A DNA stretch of 64,000 nt from an uncultured Collinsella sp. (GTDB taxonomy: Bacteria; Actinomycetota; Coriobacteriia; Coriobacteriales; Coriobacteriaceae). The notes below the pieces were generated by a model. The model saw only the letters and a program-made list of their open reading frames with translations. It searched no databases and was not told where the DNA came from. The position numbers and the translations under genes were made by a program. Below are positions 34,379 to 42,512 of this stretch, one piece after another. Location: NCBI GenBank assembly GCA_958352845.1, contig CATWQC010000010.1:1-64000 (forward strand). The letters are read 5' to 3'. Within the stretch, counting starts at the first letter, position 1; the number at the start of each line of letters is the position of its first letter.

Positions 34379-36295
34379 ATGGAAGAGGCCTACCGTCAAG
34401 CACGCAAGCGCGGCGAGCAAGGACGTCGACGCGCCATTAGTCAAAGCGAGCATCCATACCTCACGGACCTCGATAGCTTGGTTGCCCAGCTCCCCTTAGG
34501 CCAGCGAGAGAATGTCGGCCTGAGAGACATTCCGCTCGAAATGGTCGTCGGTACGGTTACCAAGGGCCGTCAGTCCGCCTTTTCATGCAACTTTATGCCC
34601 CTACTGCCGTTTGGCACCGAGTTCGCCCGCAAGTGGTCCAACCTCTACGACATCCAGGTAACCGAGGGTTATCGCGACCCCATCATCGTCACCGAGTTCA
34701 TGCATCGGTTCTATGTCCAGGAAGGCAACAAACGCGTCAGTGTCCTCAAATTCCTGGACGCCCCGACGGTTTCGGCCAAGGTCACCCGTCTCTACCCCGG
34801 CACATGGGATTCCGTCGAAAGCCGCCTGTACGGCGAGTTCTGCGCGTTTTGGCGCGTCTGCCCCCTATACGAGATCGAGTTCTCGCGTGAGGGAAGCTAC
34901 GAGACGCTCGCCAAGATGCTCGGTCAGAACCTTATCGAAAAATGGCCGCAGAAAAAGGTCGACTACCTGCGCCACACCTTTCTGCTCTTTAAGCGCGCCT
35001 ACCTTCGCGCAGGCGGCGACCACCTGGACATTACGCCCGCCGACGCCATGCTCGTCTACCTCAATGTGTACAACCAGGACCGCCTGCTGGATACGCCGAC
35101 GGATATAGTCGTAAACCGCCTGTGCAAGATCTGGCGCGAGCTGGTTATTGCCGGCAAAAATGACGAGGACAAGGTCGATCTTGTCGAAGCACCGAGCGTC
35201 GACGAGGAAAAGGCGCCCGCCAAGTCCACCTCCGGCGTGCTCAACTTCTTTATGGGCAAGACCGTCTATTCGGCGGCCAACCCCCTGCGCATCGCCTTTA
35301 TCCATGAGTTCCCCTGTGCGACGTCGAGCTGGGACAGCCTGCACGACCAAGGGCGTCAGTATCTCGATGAGCACTTTGACGGTATCGTGCGCACCGAGGC
35401 GTTCGAGGACTGTCACGATCCGGACATGTTCTACGCCGCCGTGGAAACGGCTGTCAAACATGGAGACAACGTCATCTTCTCGACCTCGCACCGCCTGATG
35501 GAATACACGCTCAGGGCTGCCGTTGAGTATCCCCGGGTTCGGTTCCTCAACTGCTCTATCGGCCTTCCCCATCAAAGCGTCCGTTCGTACTTTGGCAAGA
35601 TGTACGAGGCCAAGTTCCTCCTGGGCGCCCTTGCCGCCAGCATGGCGGACAACCACCGCATCGGCTACCACGCGTCGGTCTTCGCCTCGGGCGCACTCAG
35701 CGAGATCAACGCCTTTGCGATTGGCGCCTCGCTGCTCGACCCGCGCGCGCAGGTCATCCTCACCTGGGGCGATGTTCCCGCCGGTGGTCTTGCCGAAGCC
35801 ATGTGCCGCGAAAGCGTAAGCGTCATGACCGGCGCTGACATGTCGAAGTCGCTCGAAGACCCAACGGCCTACGGGCTTCACCGCTTGGTCGACGGCAAAG
35901 TCACCGGCATCGCCATGCCCGTATGGAACTGGGGCCGTTACTACGAGCTCATCGTTCGCAGCCTTCTGCACGGCACGTGGGACGAGACCAGCGACGACAA
36001 CCAAGTGCGTGCCGTCAACTACTGGTACGGCATGAGCTCCGGCGTTATCGACATCCGTTACGCTCCGGGCCTACCCTACCAGACGCGCAAACTCGTGCAG
36101 TTGCTCCGCAACGGCATTGTTGAGGGATCCATCAACCCCTTTGGCGGCGAGCTCCATAGCCAGAACGGCGTGGTACAGATCGAAGGCTTCCCTCCGCTGC
36201 CGAGCACGCAGATTGTCGAGATGGATTGGCTGGCGGACAACGTGGTAGGCACCATTCCGCAGCTCGACGATGAGCCGAAAGTCCCTGCCCTATGA
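34379..36295 (+). CDS. ParB/sulfiredoxin-like domain fused to a BMP (PnrA-like) ligand-binding domain, no signal peptide
   Basis: 638 residues. Residues about 50-140 (GLRDIPLEMVVGTV ... YVQEGNKRVSVLKFLDAP) resemble the ParB/Srx nucleotide-binding fold, with the EGNKR core. A helical region (about 145-285) follows. From about 295 the sequence (LRIAFIHEFPCATSSWDSLH) matches the BMP/PnrA substrate-binding family, which binds nucleosides in exported lipoproteins. No signal peptide or lipobox is present, so it is predicted to be cytosolic. The ATG follows GGGAG; the stop overlaps the next ATG (ATGA). Ligand and role are inferred. Confidence 0.65.
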   Translation: MEEAYRQARKRGEQGRRRAISQSEHPYLTDLDSLVAQLPLGQRENVGLRDIPLEMVVGTVTKGRQSAFSCNFMPLLPFGTEFARKWSNLYDIQVTEGYRDPIIVTEFMHRFYVQEGNKRVSVLKFLDAPTVSAKVTRLYPGTWDSVESRLYGEFCAFWRVCPLYEIEFSREGSYETLAKMLGQNLIEKWPQKKVDYLRHTFLLFKRAYLRAGGDHLDITPADAMLVYLNVYNQDRLLDTPTDIVVNRLCKIWRELVIAGKNDEDKVDLVEAPSVDEEKAPAKSTSGVLNFFMGKTVYSAANPLRIAFIHEFPCATSSWDSLHDQGRQYLDEHFDGIVRTEAFEDCHDPDMFYAAVETAVKHGDNVIFSTSHRLMEYTLRAAVEYPRVRFLNCSIGLPHQSVRSYFGKMYEAKFLLGALAASMADNHRIGYHASVFASGALSEINAFAIGASLLDPRAQVILTWGDVPAGGLAEAMCRESVSVMTGADMSKSLEDPTAYGLHRLVDGKVTGIAMPVWNWGRYYELIVRSLLHGTWDETSDDNQVRAVNYWYGMSSGVIDIRYAPGLPYQTRKLVQLLRNGIVEGSINPFGGELHSQNGVVQIEGFPPLPSTQIVEMDWLADNVVGTIPQLDDEPKVPAL

Positions 36296-37002
36296 AAATC
36301 CTTGCCATAGCCGATACCGAAGAACGATGCCTTTGGGAGTGCTTTCGCAAGGAACGCTTTGAGGGAGTCGACCTGATTTTGTCCGCTGGCGATCTGGACC
36401 CGGACTATCTTGAGTTTTTGGTCACGGTCATCAACAAACCGCTCATCTACGTGCGCGGCAATCACGATGACCGCTACGCACGTCATGCACCGGGCGGATG
36501 TATCTGCGTAGAAGACAGCGTGTACACGTACCGAGGGATTCGCATTGCGGGCCTTGGCGGGTCCATGCGTTATCGCGACGGCGCCAACATGTACACCGAA
36601 CGCGAGATGTCCAAGCGCATGCGTAAGCTGTCACGTAAGGTTAGGATGGTCGGCGGGTGCGACATTCTGCTTACCCATGCACCCGCCGCCGGTATGGGTG
36701 ATCTGGACGATCTGCCGCATCGAGGATTCGAGTGCTTTAACACAGCACTCGAATCCTGGAATCCCGACTACATGGTGCACGGGCATGTGCACCAAAGCTA
36801 CGGTTGCGATTTTCAGCGCGAGCGTCAGCATGTGTGTGGAACGACGATCATCAACGCCTGCGGCTATACACAGTTTGAGCTCGACCAGACGCGCTACCCC
36901 ATCCGTGGCTGGCAGGCAGCCTGGCTCAATTCGCAAACCATGCGCCGGGAGCTCAAACGCCACGAGGCAATCGAGTCCTCAACCGCAAGAACACCCTGGT
37001 AA
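36292..37002 (+). CDS. Metallophosphoesterase coupled to the ParB/BMP protein
   Basis: 236 residues. Calcineurin-like motifs are MKILAIADTEE (a degenerate D-x-H, with T-E in place of the usual histidine), LSAGDLD, VRGNHDDR, LTHAP and VHGHVHQS, so five of the metal-site blocks are intact and the first is altered. Translation is coupled to the preceding gene by a 4-bp ATGA overlap. It is most likely a soluble phosphodiesterase or phosphatase; the pairing suggests a substrate related to the ligand of the BMP domain. Confidence 0.78.
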   Translation: MKILAIADTEERCLWECFRKERFEGVDLILSAGDLDPDYLEFLVTVINKPLIYVRGNHDDRYARHAPGGCICVEDSVYTYRGIRIAGLGGSMRYRDGANMYTEREMSKRMRKLSRKVRMVGGCDILLTHAPAAGMGDLDDLPHRGFECFNTALESWNPDYMVHGHVHQSYGCDFQRERQHVCGTTIINACGYTQFELDQTRYPIRGWQAAWLNSQTMRRELKRHEAIESSTARTPW

Positions 37003-37041
37003 CCACCTCAAAGGGGACACTGTCCCCTTTGAGGTGGTTTT
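37001..37041. terminator. GGGGACA palindrome after the phosphoesterase gene
   Basis: AACCACCTCAAAGGGGACA and TGTCCCCTTTGAGGTGGTT form a nearly loopless 40-bp palindrome ending in four T residues. It belongs to the GGGACAG family and terminates the upstream gene. Confidence 0.75.
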
Positions 37042-37052
37042 GACGCGATAGC

Positions 37053-37091
37053 AAGAAACCCGGTCCTGCGCAAGGCAGAACCGGGTTTCTT
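37053..37091. terminator. Bidirectional terminator between the phosphoesterase gene and rplA
   Basis: AAGAAACCCGGT and ACCGGGTTTCTT pair, with T-rich ends on both strands. It serves the minus-strand rplKA transcript. Confidence 0.85.
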
Positions 37092-37127
37092 TAGCAATGC
37101 TTGCTTTGCTCAAGCAGTAACTAGCAG

Positions 37128-37835
37128 TTACTCAGCCAGGAAGTCACGCTGGACAGCGGGATCGACCTTGACGCCAGGGCCCATGGTGGAAGACACGGAG
37201 ATGGACTTGACGTACTTGCCCTTAGCAGAAGAGGGCTTGACGCGCAGGATCTCGGTGTACAGGGCAGCGTAGTTCTCGACGAGCTGCTGCTCAGAGAAGG
37301 ACTTCTTGCCCAGGGGCACGTGGCAGATGCCGTAGCGGTCGGCGCGGTACTCAACGCGGCCAGCCTTGAGCTCGGAGACCATCTTGGCGACGTCCATGGT
37401 CACAGTGCCGAGCTTGGGGTTCGGCATGAGGCCACGGGGACCAAGGATCTTACCGATGCGGCCAACCTTGGCCATCATGTTCGGCGTAGCGATAGCGGCG
37501 TCGAAGTTGATCTCGCCCTTCTGAATCTGGGCGACGAGCTCGTCGGAACCGATGATGTCGGCGCCGGCAGCCTCAGCCTCGCGGGCCTTCTCGCCCTCGG
37601 CGAAGACGGCAACACGAACGGTCTTGCCGGTGCCGTGGGGCAGGGAGATGGAACCACGGATGTTCTGGTCAGCCTTACGAGTATCGATGCCCAGACGGAA
37701 GTGGGCCTCGACGGTCTCGTCGAACTTGGCGGTGTCGAGCTCCTTGATGAGCTTGGCAGCCTGAAGGGGGGTGTAGAGCGTGGCGCGGTCGATCTTCTCG
37801 GCAGCGGCGTTATAGCTCTTACCATGCTTAGCCAT
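37128..37835 (-). CDS. rplA: 50S ribosomal protein L1
   Basis: 235 residues, [22 protein letters not shown]1 binds 23S rRNA at the mobile stalk and in many bacteria represses its own rplKA mRNA. The signature [21 protein letters not shown] is present. The second ATG (37835) is chosen because GGAGG lies eight bases upstream, while the ATG at 37841 is only two bases from it. Downstream of rplK. Confidence 0.97.
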   Translation of the reverse strand: MAKHGKSYNAAAEKIDRATLYTPLQAAKLIKELDTAKFDETVEAHFRLGIDTRKADQNIRGSISLPHGTGKTVRVAVFAEGEKAREAEAAGADIIGSDELVAQIQKGEINFDAAIATPNMMAKVGRIGKILGPRGLMPNPKLGTVTMDVAKMVSELKAGRVEYRADRYGICHVPLGKKSFSEQQLVENYAALYTEILRVKPSSAKGKYVKSISVSSTMGPGVKVDPAVQRDFLAE

Positions 37836-37952
37836 GTGCATTACCTCCTGTGGTTAAACGGGCGTGAGCCCTCCCACATCGTATCGTGTGCCCTATTGCA
37901 CACATTTAACGGGCACCCCGGTCGGAGCATCCGTTGTTACCATAAGAAATCG

Positions 37953-38381
37953 CTACTCAGCGATGGTGACACCCATGGAACGGGCGGTACCGGCGATGAT
38001 CTTCTTGGCGGCGTCAATGTCGTTGGCATTGAGGTCCGGCATCTTGATCTCGGCGATCTTGGTGAGCTGCTCCTGGGAGAGCTGACCAACCTTGTCGGCC
38101 TGGGGCTTAGCGGAACCAGACTTGAGGTTCAGCTCCTTCTTGATGAGGTGAGCCGCCGGCGGGGTCTTGGTGATGAAGGAGAAGGACTTGTCCTCGTAGA
38201 CAGAGATCTCAACGGGGATGATATCGCCCTTCTTGTCCTGCGTCTCGGCGTTAAAGGCCTGGCAGAACTGCATGATGTTCACGCCAGCAGCGCCCAGGGC
38301 GGGGCCGACGGGAGGAGCGGGGTTAGCTGCACCAGCAGGAATCTGGAGCTTAATGACGTTGGCAACCTTCTTCTCAGCCAT
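37953..38381 (-). CDS. rplK: 50S ribosomal protein L11
   Basis: 142 residues, [30 protein letters not shown]. It forms the GTPase-associated centre with 23S rRNA. The C-terminal RNA-binding domain ends in [14 protein letters not shown]. The ATG at 38381 lies six bases after AAAGGA-AT; another ATG six bases earlier is less likely. Between nusG and rplA. Confidence 0.97.
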   Translation of the reverse strand: MAEKKVANVIKLQIPAGAANPAPPVGPALGAAGVNIMQFCQAFNAETQDKKGDIIPVEISVYEDKSFSFITKTPPAAHLIKKELNLKSGSAKPQADKVGQLSQEQLTKIAEIKMPDLNANDIDAAKKIIAGTARSMGVTIAE

Positions 38382-38501
38382 GGTCATTCCTTTCGAATCA
38401 CGAGTGTGAAGTACTTGCTATATCGTAAGCACGCACGTGTTAGAAGCACTCCTGAGATGAGCAATCACAGAAGAAGCACGCTCGCGCGAACGGACGAAAA
38501 C

Positions 38502-39038
38502 TTAAGCGATGACAGCGACCTGGTTAAAGTCGAGCTCGACCGGCGTCTCGCGGCCAAAGATCATCAGCGTGACCTTGAGCTTGCCAGCCTCGGTGTTAAC
38601 CTCGGAGACCTTGCCATCAAAGTCGGTAAGCGGGCCATCGGTGACGCGGACGGACGTACCGACCTCAATATCAACCGAGGTGCGCTTGGGCGAATCGCCC
38701 TTACCGGGACGACGAGTCATCTTGTTGTACTCGTCGCGGGAAAGCGGAGCGGGCTTGCCGTTGCCGCCTAGGAAACCGGTGACGCCGGGCGTGTTACGAA
38801 CACACGTCCAAGCATCGTCATCCATCTCCATGCGGACCAGGACATAACCCGGGAAGATCTTGGAATCCTTGGTCTCACGCTTGCCACCCTCTTTAATCTC
38901 GGTGACGCGCTCCATAGGAATCTCGATATCAAAGATACGGTCCTGCATGCCCATAGTCTCGATACGATGCTCGAGATCGGACTTTACGCGGTTCTCGTAT
39001 CCAGAGTAAGTGTGAACGACGTACCAACGCTTAGACAT
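38502..39038 (-). CDS. nusG: Transcription termination/antitermination protein NusG
   Basis: 178 residues. The N-terminal NGN domain starts [19 protein letters not shown] and contains [13 protein letters not shown]; the C-terminal KOW domain has [20 protein letters not shown]. It binds RNA polymerase and modulates pausing, Rho termination and coupling to ribosomes. It starts three bases after secE ends. Confidence 0.97.
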   Translation of the reverse strand: MSKRWYVVHTYSGYENRVKSDLEHRIETMGMQDRIFDIEIPMERVTEIKEGGKRETKDSKIFPGYVLVRMEMDDDAWTCVRNTPGVTGFLGGNGKPAPLSRDEYNKMTRRPGKGDSPKRTSVDIEVGTSVRVTDGPLTDFDGKVSEVNTEAGKLKVTLMIFGRETPVELDFNQVAVIA

Positions 39039-39041
39039 GGT

Positions 39042-39380
39042 TTAGCCCCTCAATCCAGAGAACAGAGCAAGAGCCTCGCCAAAGCCAGCATCGAGCAGAG
39101 CGATGACGACGCCGACGACGATCAGAGAAGCGCAAACGACAACCGAGTAGTTCACGAGCTCCTTCTTATCGGGCCACGTGACACGCTTCATCTCGGACTT
39201 CACCGAAGCGAAATACTTCTTGGTGCGGGCGAAGAAACCAGGCTTCTCGTTCTTCTTGGACTTCGCAGCCTTCTCGTTCTTCTTGGCAACGGCCTTCTTG
39301 GCCTCAACCTTGGAGTTGGCGGCAGCTTTGTTGGCAGGTGCCGGCTGCTGAGCCTTCTTCTTGTTCTTCTTGTTGGCCAT
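39042..39380 (-). CDS. secE: Preprotein translocase subunit SecE
   Basis: 112 residues. A long Lys/Ala-rich cytosolic N-terminus (MANKKNKKKAQQPAPAN...) is followed by the conserved FFARTKKYFASVKSEMKRVTWP amphipathic segment and a single membrane helix (YSVVVCASLIVVGVVIALLD). It is part of SecYEG. Located between tRNA-Trp and nusG in the standard order. Confidence 0.95.
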   Translation of the reverse strand: MANKKNKKKAQQPAPANKAAANSKVEAKKAVAKKNEKAAKSKKNEKPGFFARTKKYFASVKSEMKRVTWPDKKELVNYSVVVCASLIVVGVVIALLDAGFGEALALFSGLRG

Positions 39381-39456
39381 TTGGGTTACCTCCGCGCAAT
39401 GCGCTTATACATGAGTAAACCGTAAGCCCCCAAGTGGGAGCTTACGGAATAATGAC

Positions 39457-39532
39457 TGGCACGCCAGGAAGGACTCGAACCCTCAACACTCGGTTTTGGA
39501 GACCGATGCTCTACCAATTGAACTACTGGCGT
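39457..39532 (-). tRNA. tRNA-Trp (anticodon CCA)
   Basis: Full cloverleaf on the minus strand: acceptor ACGCCAG/CTGGCGT, anticodon loop CTCCAAA, T-arm GGTTCGAGTCC. The 3' CCA is encoded. Confidence 0.97.
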
Positions 39533-39545
39533 ATGTGACTAGAGA

Positions 39546-39695
39546 CTAGCGAGTCTCTTTGTGCAGCGTGTGGTGACGGCACCAGGGGCAATACTTCTTG
39601 ATCTCCATACGATCAGGCATGGTCGACTTGTTCTTGGTGGTCGTATAGTTGCGGCGCTTGCACTCAGTGCACGCAAGAGTAACTAGAGTACGCAT
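39546..39695 (-). CDS. rpmG: 50S ribosomal protein L33 (zinc-binding form)
   Basis: 49 residues: [20 protein letters not shown], then [19 protein letters not shown], then [10 protein letters not shown]. The two Cys pairs CTEC and CPWC mark the zinc-ribbon form of L33. First gene of the rpmG-tRNA-Trp-secE-nusG run, with a strong promoter at 39741-39770. Confidence 0.95.
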   Translation of the reverse strand: MRTLVTLACTECKRRNYTTTKNKSTMPDRMEIKKYCPWCRHHTLHKETR

Positions 39696-39740
39696 GTATC
39701 CTGAACCTTTCATTTCCGCCCCGTACGGGCACGAGTTGTT

Positions 39741-39770
39741 ACTTTATCAGCTCCACGTAAGTGCTGTCAA
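39741..39770 (-). promoter_or_regulatory. Promoter of the rpmG-tRNA-Trp-secE-nusG operon
   Basis: On the minus strand TTGACA, 18 bases, then TAAAGT, preceded by GAGGTTTTCA. Start of transcription is predicted about 40 bases before rpmG. Confidence 0.65.
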
Positions 39771-39911
39771 TGAAAACCTCGAGTCAATTGGTTCTCGGTG
39801 GATCCATTCATATTTGGAACACATCAATGAAGCCATCGAGATCTAATCGACGGTGCATCCAGGACCATTATCGATCCTCTCGACACCAGCAACGGCTCAA
39901 TATCCATTGCA

Positions 39912-39946
39912 GAAAAGAACCCGGCACCCCTATAAGTGCCGGGTTC
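39912..39946 (-). terminator. Intrinsic terminator of the tRNA-tuf operon
   Basis: On the minus strand GAACCCGGCAC and GTGCCGGGTTC pair, followed by TTTTCT, 29 bp past the tuf stop. Confidence 0.88.
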
Positions 39947-39974
39947 TCTAAGTCAGCTATATCAAAGAGCTAAT

Positions 39975-41165
39975 TTACTCAATGATCGTGGAGACGATGC
40001 CCGAACCGACGGTGTGGCCACCCTCGCGGATAGCGAAGCGCAGGCCCTCCTCCATGGCGATCGGGTGGATGAGGTCGCCCTCGATGGTGATGTGGTCACC
40101 AGGCATAGCCATCTCAGTGCCCTCGGGGAGCTTGACCGTACCGGTAACGTCGGTGGTACGGAAGTAGAACTGAGGACGATAACCATCGAAGAACGGGGTG
40201 TGACGGCCGCCCTCCTCCTTGGTCAGAACGTAGATCTCGCCGGTGAACTTGGTGTGCGGGGTAACCGAACCGGGCTTGCAGAGAACCTGGCCGCGCTCGA
40301 TGTCCTCACGCTTGATGCCGCGGAGCAGCAGACCGACGTTGTCGCCAGCCTCGCAGAAGTCCATGGACTTACGGAACATCTCGATACCGGTAACGACGGT
40401 GTTCTGGGTATCCTTGATGCCGACGATCTCGACGGGCTCGTTGAGCTTGAGCTCACCGCGCTCGACACGGCCAGTAGCAACGGTACCACGGCCGGAGATG
40501 GTCATAACGTCCTCAACGGCCATCAGGAACGGGAGGTCGTTGTTACGAGCAGGCGTCGGGATGTACTCGTCGACGGCCTTCATGAGCTCGCGAATGGCGT
40601 CCATCCACTTGGCGTCGCCCTCGAGAGCGCCCAGAGCGGAGCCACGGATGACGGGGATGTCGTCGCCGGGGAAATCGTACTCGGAGAGGAGCTCACGGGT
40701 CTCCATCTCGACGAGGTCGATGAGCTCGTCATCGTCGACCATGTCGCACTTGTTCAGGAAGACGACGATGTAGGGAACGCCGACCTGACGGGCGAGCAGG
40801 ATGTGCTCGCGGGTCTGAGCCATGGGGCCGTCGGTAGCGGCGATGACCAGGATAGCGCCGTCCATCTGAGCAGCACCGGAGATCATGTTCTTGACGTAGT
40901 CAGCGTGGCCCGGGCAGTCAACGTGAGCGTAGTGACGGGCAGCGGTCTCGTACTCAACGTGGGAGACGGAGATCGTGATGCCGCGCTCGCGCTCCTCCGG
41001 AGCCTTGTCGATGTTCTCGAACGCAGTGAAGTCAGCCTTGCAGCCCTCGGTCTCGGAGAGAACCTTGGTGATGGCAGCGGTCAGCGTGGTCTTGCCGTGG
41101 TCGACGTGACCAATGGTGCCGATGTTAACATGCGGCTTAGTGCGCTCAAACTTCTCTTTGGCCAT
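39975..41165 (-). CDS. tuf: Elongation factor Tu
   Basis: 396 residues starting [21 protein letters not shown]-domain motifs [22 protein letters not shown] and NKCD are intact, followed by the two beta-barrel domains ending [14 protein letters not shown]. It delivers aminoacyl-tRNA to the ribosome. The ATG at 41165 follows GGAGG by five bases; 23 codons of open frame upstream are not part of the protein. Transcribed behind three tRNA genes. Confidence 0.98.
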   Translation of the reverse strand: MAKEKFERTKPHVNIGTIGHVDHGKTTLTAAITKVLSETEGCKADFTAFENIDKAPEERERGITISVSHVEYETAARHYAHVDCPGHADYVKNMISGAAQMDGAILVIAATDGPMAQTREHILLARQVGVPYIVVFLNKCDMVDDDELIDLVEMETRELLSEYDFPGDDIPVIRGSALGALEGDAKWMDAIRELMKAVDEYIPTPARNNDLPFLMAVEDVMTISGRGTVATGRVERGELKLNEPVEIVGIKDTQNTVVTGIEMFRKSMDFCEAGDNVGLLLRGIKREDIERGQVLCKPGSVTPHTKFTGEIYVLTKEEGGRHTPFFDGYRPQFYFRTTDVTGTVKLPEGTEMAMPGDHITIEGDLIHPIAMEEGLRFAIREGGHTVGSGIVSTIIE

Positions 41166-41219
41166 AAAGCCCTCCTCTAAACAGGTCGTCCCCGGACGGG
41201 ACTTTGCCTTTATACCATA

Positions 41220-41250
41220 GTGGCCTCTCAACATACTATTGAGAAGCCAC
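41220..41250 (-). other. Hairpin between tRNA-Met and tuf
   Basis: GTGGCTTCTCAA and TTGAGAGGCCAC pair with a 7-base loop and no T tract on the minus strand. It is a possible processing or stabilising structure separating the tRNA transcript from tuf mRNA. Confidence 0.5.
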
Positions 41251-41261
41251 CGTGTTACCTA

Positions 41262-41338
41262 TGGTAGCGGTGACTGGATTCGAACCAGTGACGCCACGGG
41301 TATGAACCGTGTGCTCTAACCAACTGAGCTACACCGCC
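41262..41338 (-). tRNA. tRNA-Met (anticodon CAT), elongator type
   Basis: 77 bases on the minus strand, GGCGGTG acceptor paired with CACCGCT, anticodon loop TTCATAC, CCA encoded. The G1-paired acceptor argues against initiator tRNA; tRNA-Ile(CAU) cannot be fully excluded by eye. Confidence 0.92.
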
Positions 41339-41341
41339 GGA

Positions 41342-41417
41342 TGGAGCCTGCAACCAGACTTGAACTGGTGACCTCTTCGTTACCAACGAAGTGCTCTACC
41401 GACTGAGCTATACAGGC
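41342..41417 (-). tRNA. tRNA-Thr (anticodon GGT)
   Basis: 76 bases on the minus strand, GCCTGTA acceptor, anticodon loop TTGGTAA, T-arm AGTTCAAGTCT, CCA encoded. Confidence 0.95.
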
Positions 41418-41427
41418 ACTTGACGGG

Positions 41428-41509
41428 TGGGAGCTATAGGATTCGAACCTATGTAGGCAGAGCCAACGGGTTTACAGCCCGTCCCCATTAACCACTCGGG
41501 CAAACTCCC
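41428..41509 (-). tRNA. tRNA-Tyr (anticodon GTA)
   Basis: Class II tRNA with a long variable arm on the minus strand: GGGAGTT acceptor, anticodon loop CTGTAAA, T-arm GGTTCGAATCC. The sequence after the discriminator A is CCC, so the terminal CCA is not encoded. Confidence 0.94.
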
Positions 41510-41571
41510 AATCGTTCAAGTATCCGCAGGTCCTTTGGTCTTTTGGACCGCCGCCCCCGCGAACGAAAAAG

Positions 41572-41601
41572 ATAATACGATGCAACCTTGGGGGCTGTCA
41601 A
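41572..41601 (-). promoter_or_regulatory. Promoter of the tRNA-Tyr-Thr-Met-tuf operon
   Basis: On the minus strand TTGACA, 18 bases, then TATTAT, about 63 bases before tRNA-Tyr and preceded by AGAGGTTTTCG. Confidence 0.7.
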
Positions 41602-41869
41602 CGAAAACCTCTAGATACACGGTGCCGGGCGTATCTATATAGCTGTGACCTGCGGTTTTGTTGAGTTTGGATATGAAGGACGGTGGTTTTGGATACTGAG
41701 GTGACGTTTCCCGAGGTAACACTTTGGTGTAGTGGAGTACACCTTCAGTATCGAACTTCGATACCGGCTTATTTGCACCTATATATAGGTCGAGATCGGG
41801 GCTTCCCAGACAGAAGATTGCTCTTCCCAGGCAAAATCGAGCGTGGATTTTCTTCCGTTTGAAATCGAG

Positions 41870-41927
41870 CGTGGATAATCTGCCACTTTTGGCGTGTCCC
41901 CATGGCCAAAGTGGCAGATTATCCACG
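41870..41927. repeat. Palindrome with GTGGATAATCTGCCAC arms
   Basis: CGTGGATAATCTGCCACTTT and AAAGTGGCAGATTATCCACG are inverted around TGGCGTGTCCCCATGGCCA. Extra partial copies of the end (CGAGCGTGGAT) occur at 41838-41845 and 41941-41951. Non-coding; the block 41510-42165 holds this, the next two hairpins and the tRNA promoter, and nothing else I can name. Confidence 0.8.
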
Positions 41928-41981
41928 TTCGTTCATCCGATAATCCACGCTCAGGGGGGCAACCGAGCTCGACACGGCTTT

Positions 41982-42040
41982 TGTCTCGATCTGTAACATA
42001 TAGAGAACATTTTCTCCCCTATCTGTTACAGGTTGAGATA
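41982..42040. repeat. GTCTCGATCTGTAACA hairpin, copy 1
   Basis: TGTCTCGATCTGTAACA and TGTTACAGGTTGAGATA form inverted arms around a TTTTCTCCCC loop region. Confidence 0.75.
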
Positions 42041-42060
42041 TTACGCAGAGACCCCAGCTT

Positions 42061-42120
42061 ACGTCTCATTCTGTAACAGTACGAACGGTTTTCCGCCCCT
42101 TCGTGTTACAGATCGAGACA
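42061..42120. repeat. GTCTCGATCTGTAACA hairpin, copy 2
   Basis: ACGTCTCATTCTGTAACAG and TGTTACAGATCGAGACA pair around TTTTCCGCCCC. Same design as copy 1, 79 bases away, with different bases in the stem. Confidence 0.75.
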
Positions 42121-42169
42121 AATCTGAAGCTTGGCCGGTGCCAAACCCGCTGACTTATCGACATAAATA

Positions 42170-42204
42170 GAAACGGGCCCTGTCCCACAAGGGAACAGAG
42201 CCCG
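42170..42204 (-). terminator. Intrinsic terminator after tRNA-Thr(TGT)
   Basis: On the minus strand CGGGCTCTGTTCCC and GGGACAGGGCCCG pair, followed by TTTCTATTT. Confidence 0.8.
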
Positions 42205-42213
42205 AAACTCTCA

Positions 42214-42288
42214 TGGAGCCAGTGACAGGAATCGAACCTGCAACCCACTGATTACAAATCAGTTGCGCTACCGTTGCGCCACACTGGC
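42214..42288 (-). tRNA. tRNA-Thr (anticodon TGT)
   Basis: 75 bases on the minus strand, acceptor GCCAGTG/CACTGGC, anticodon loop TTTGTAA, T-arm GGTTCGATTCC, CCA encoded. A single-gene transcript with its own terminator. Confidence 0.95.
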
Positions 42289-42318
42289 ACACTTGGCGCT
42301 TTCACGCGAAGCCAGTTA

Positions 42319-42347
42319 AGAATAAAGGAATTGCGGACGGGGCGCAA
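42319..42347 (-). promoter_or_regulatory. Possible promoter of tRNA-Thr(TGT)
   Basis: On the minus strand TTGCGC, 17 bases, then TATTCT, about 30 bases upstream of the tRNA. Confidence 0.4.
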
Positions 42348-42435
42348 CAGGCCGCACGGCGTTATACAAATATGCAAAATCCAGCAACAACGCGTACCAG
42401 GCCCGTTCATTTCTGTCAGTGCGCCCTCAATCTTA

Positions 42436-42508
42436 AAACCCTTCGCCAGAACGAATAGTTATAATTACAATTGCTATATATAAAACTATTCGTTCTGGCG
42501 AAGGGTTT
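42436..42508. promoter_or_regulatory. Perfect 25-bp inverted repeat around the promoter of the HTH-HipA gene
   Basis: The arms 42436-42460 and 42484-42508 are exact reverse complements (core CTTCGCCAGAACGAATAGTT). They are separated by a 23-bp A+T spacer. TATAAT at 42460-42465 is a candidate -10 box. The right arm contains the ribosome-binding site GAAGGG. A probable operator pair for the HTH of the gene it precedes. Confidence 0.75.
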
Positions 42509-42512
42509 CGCG

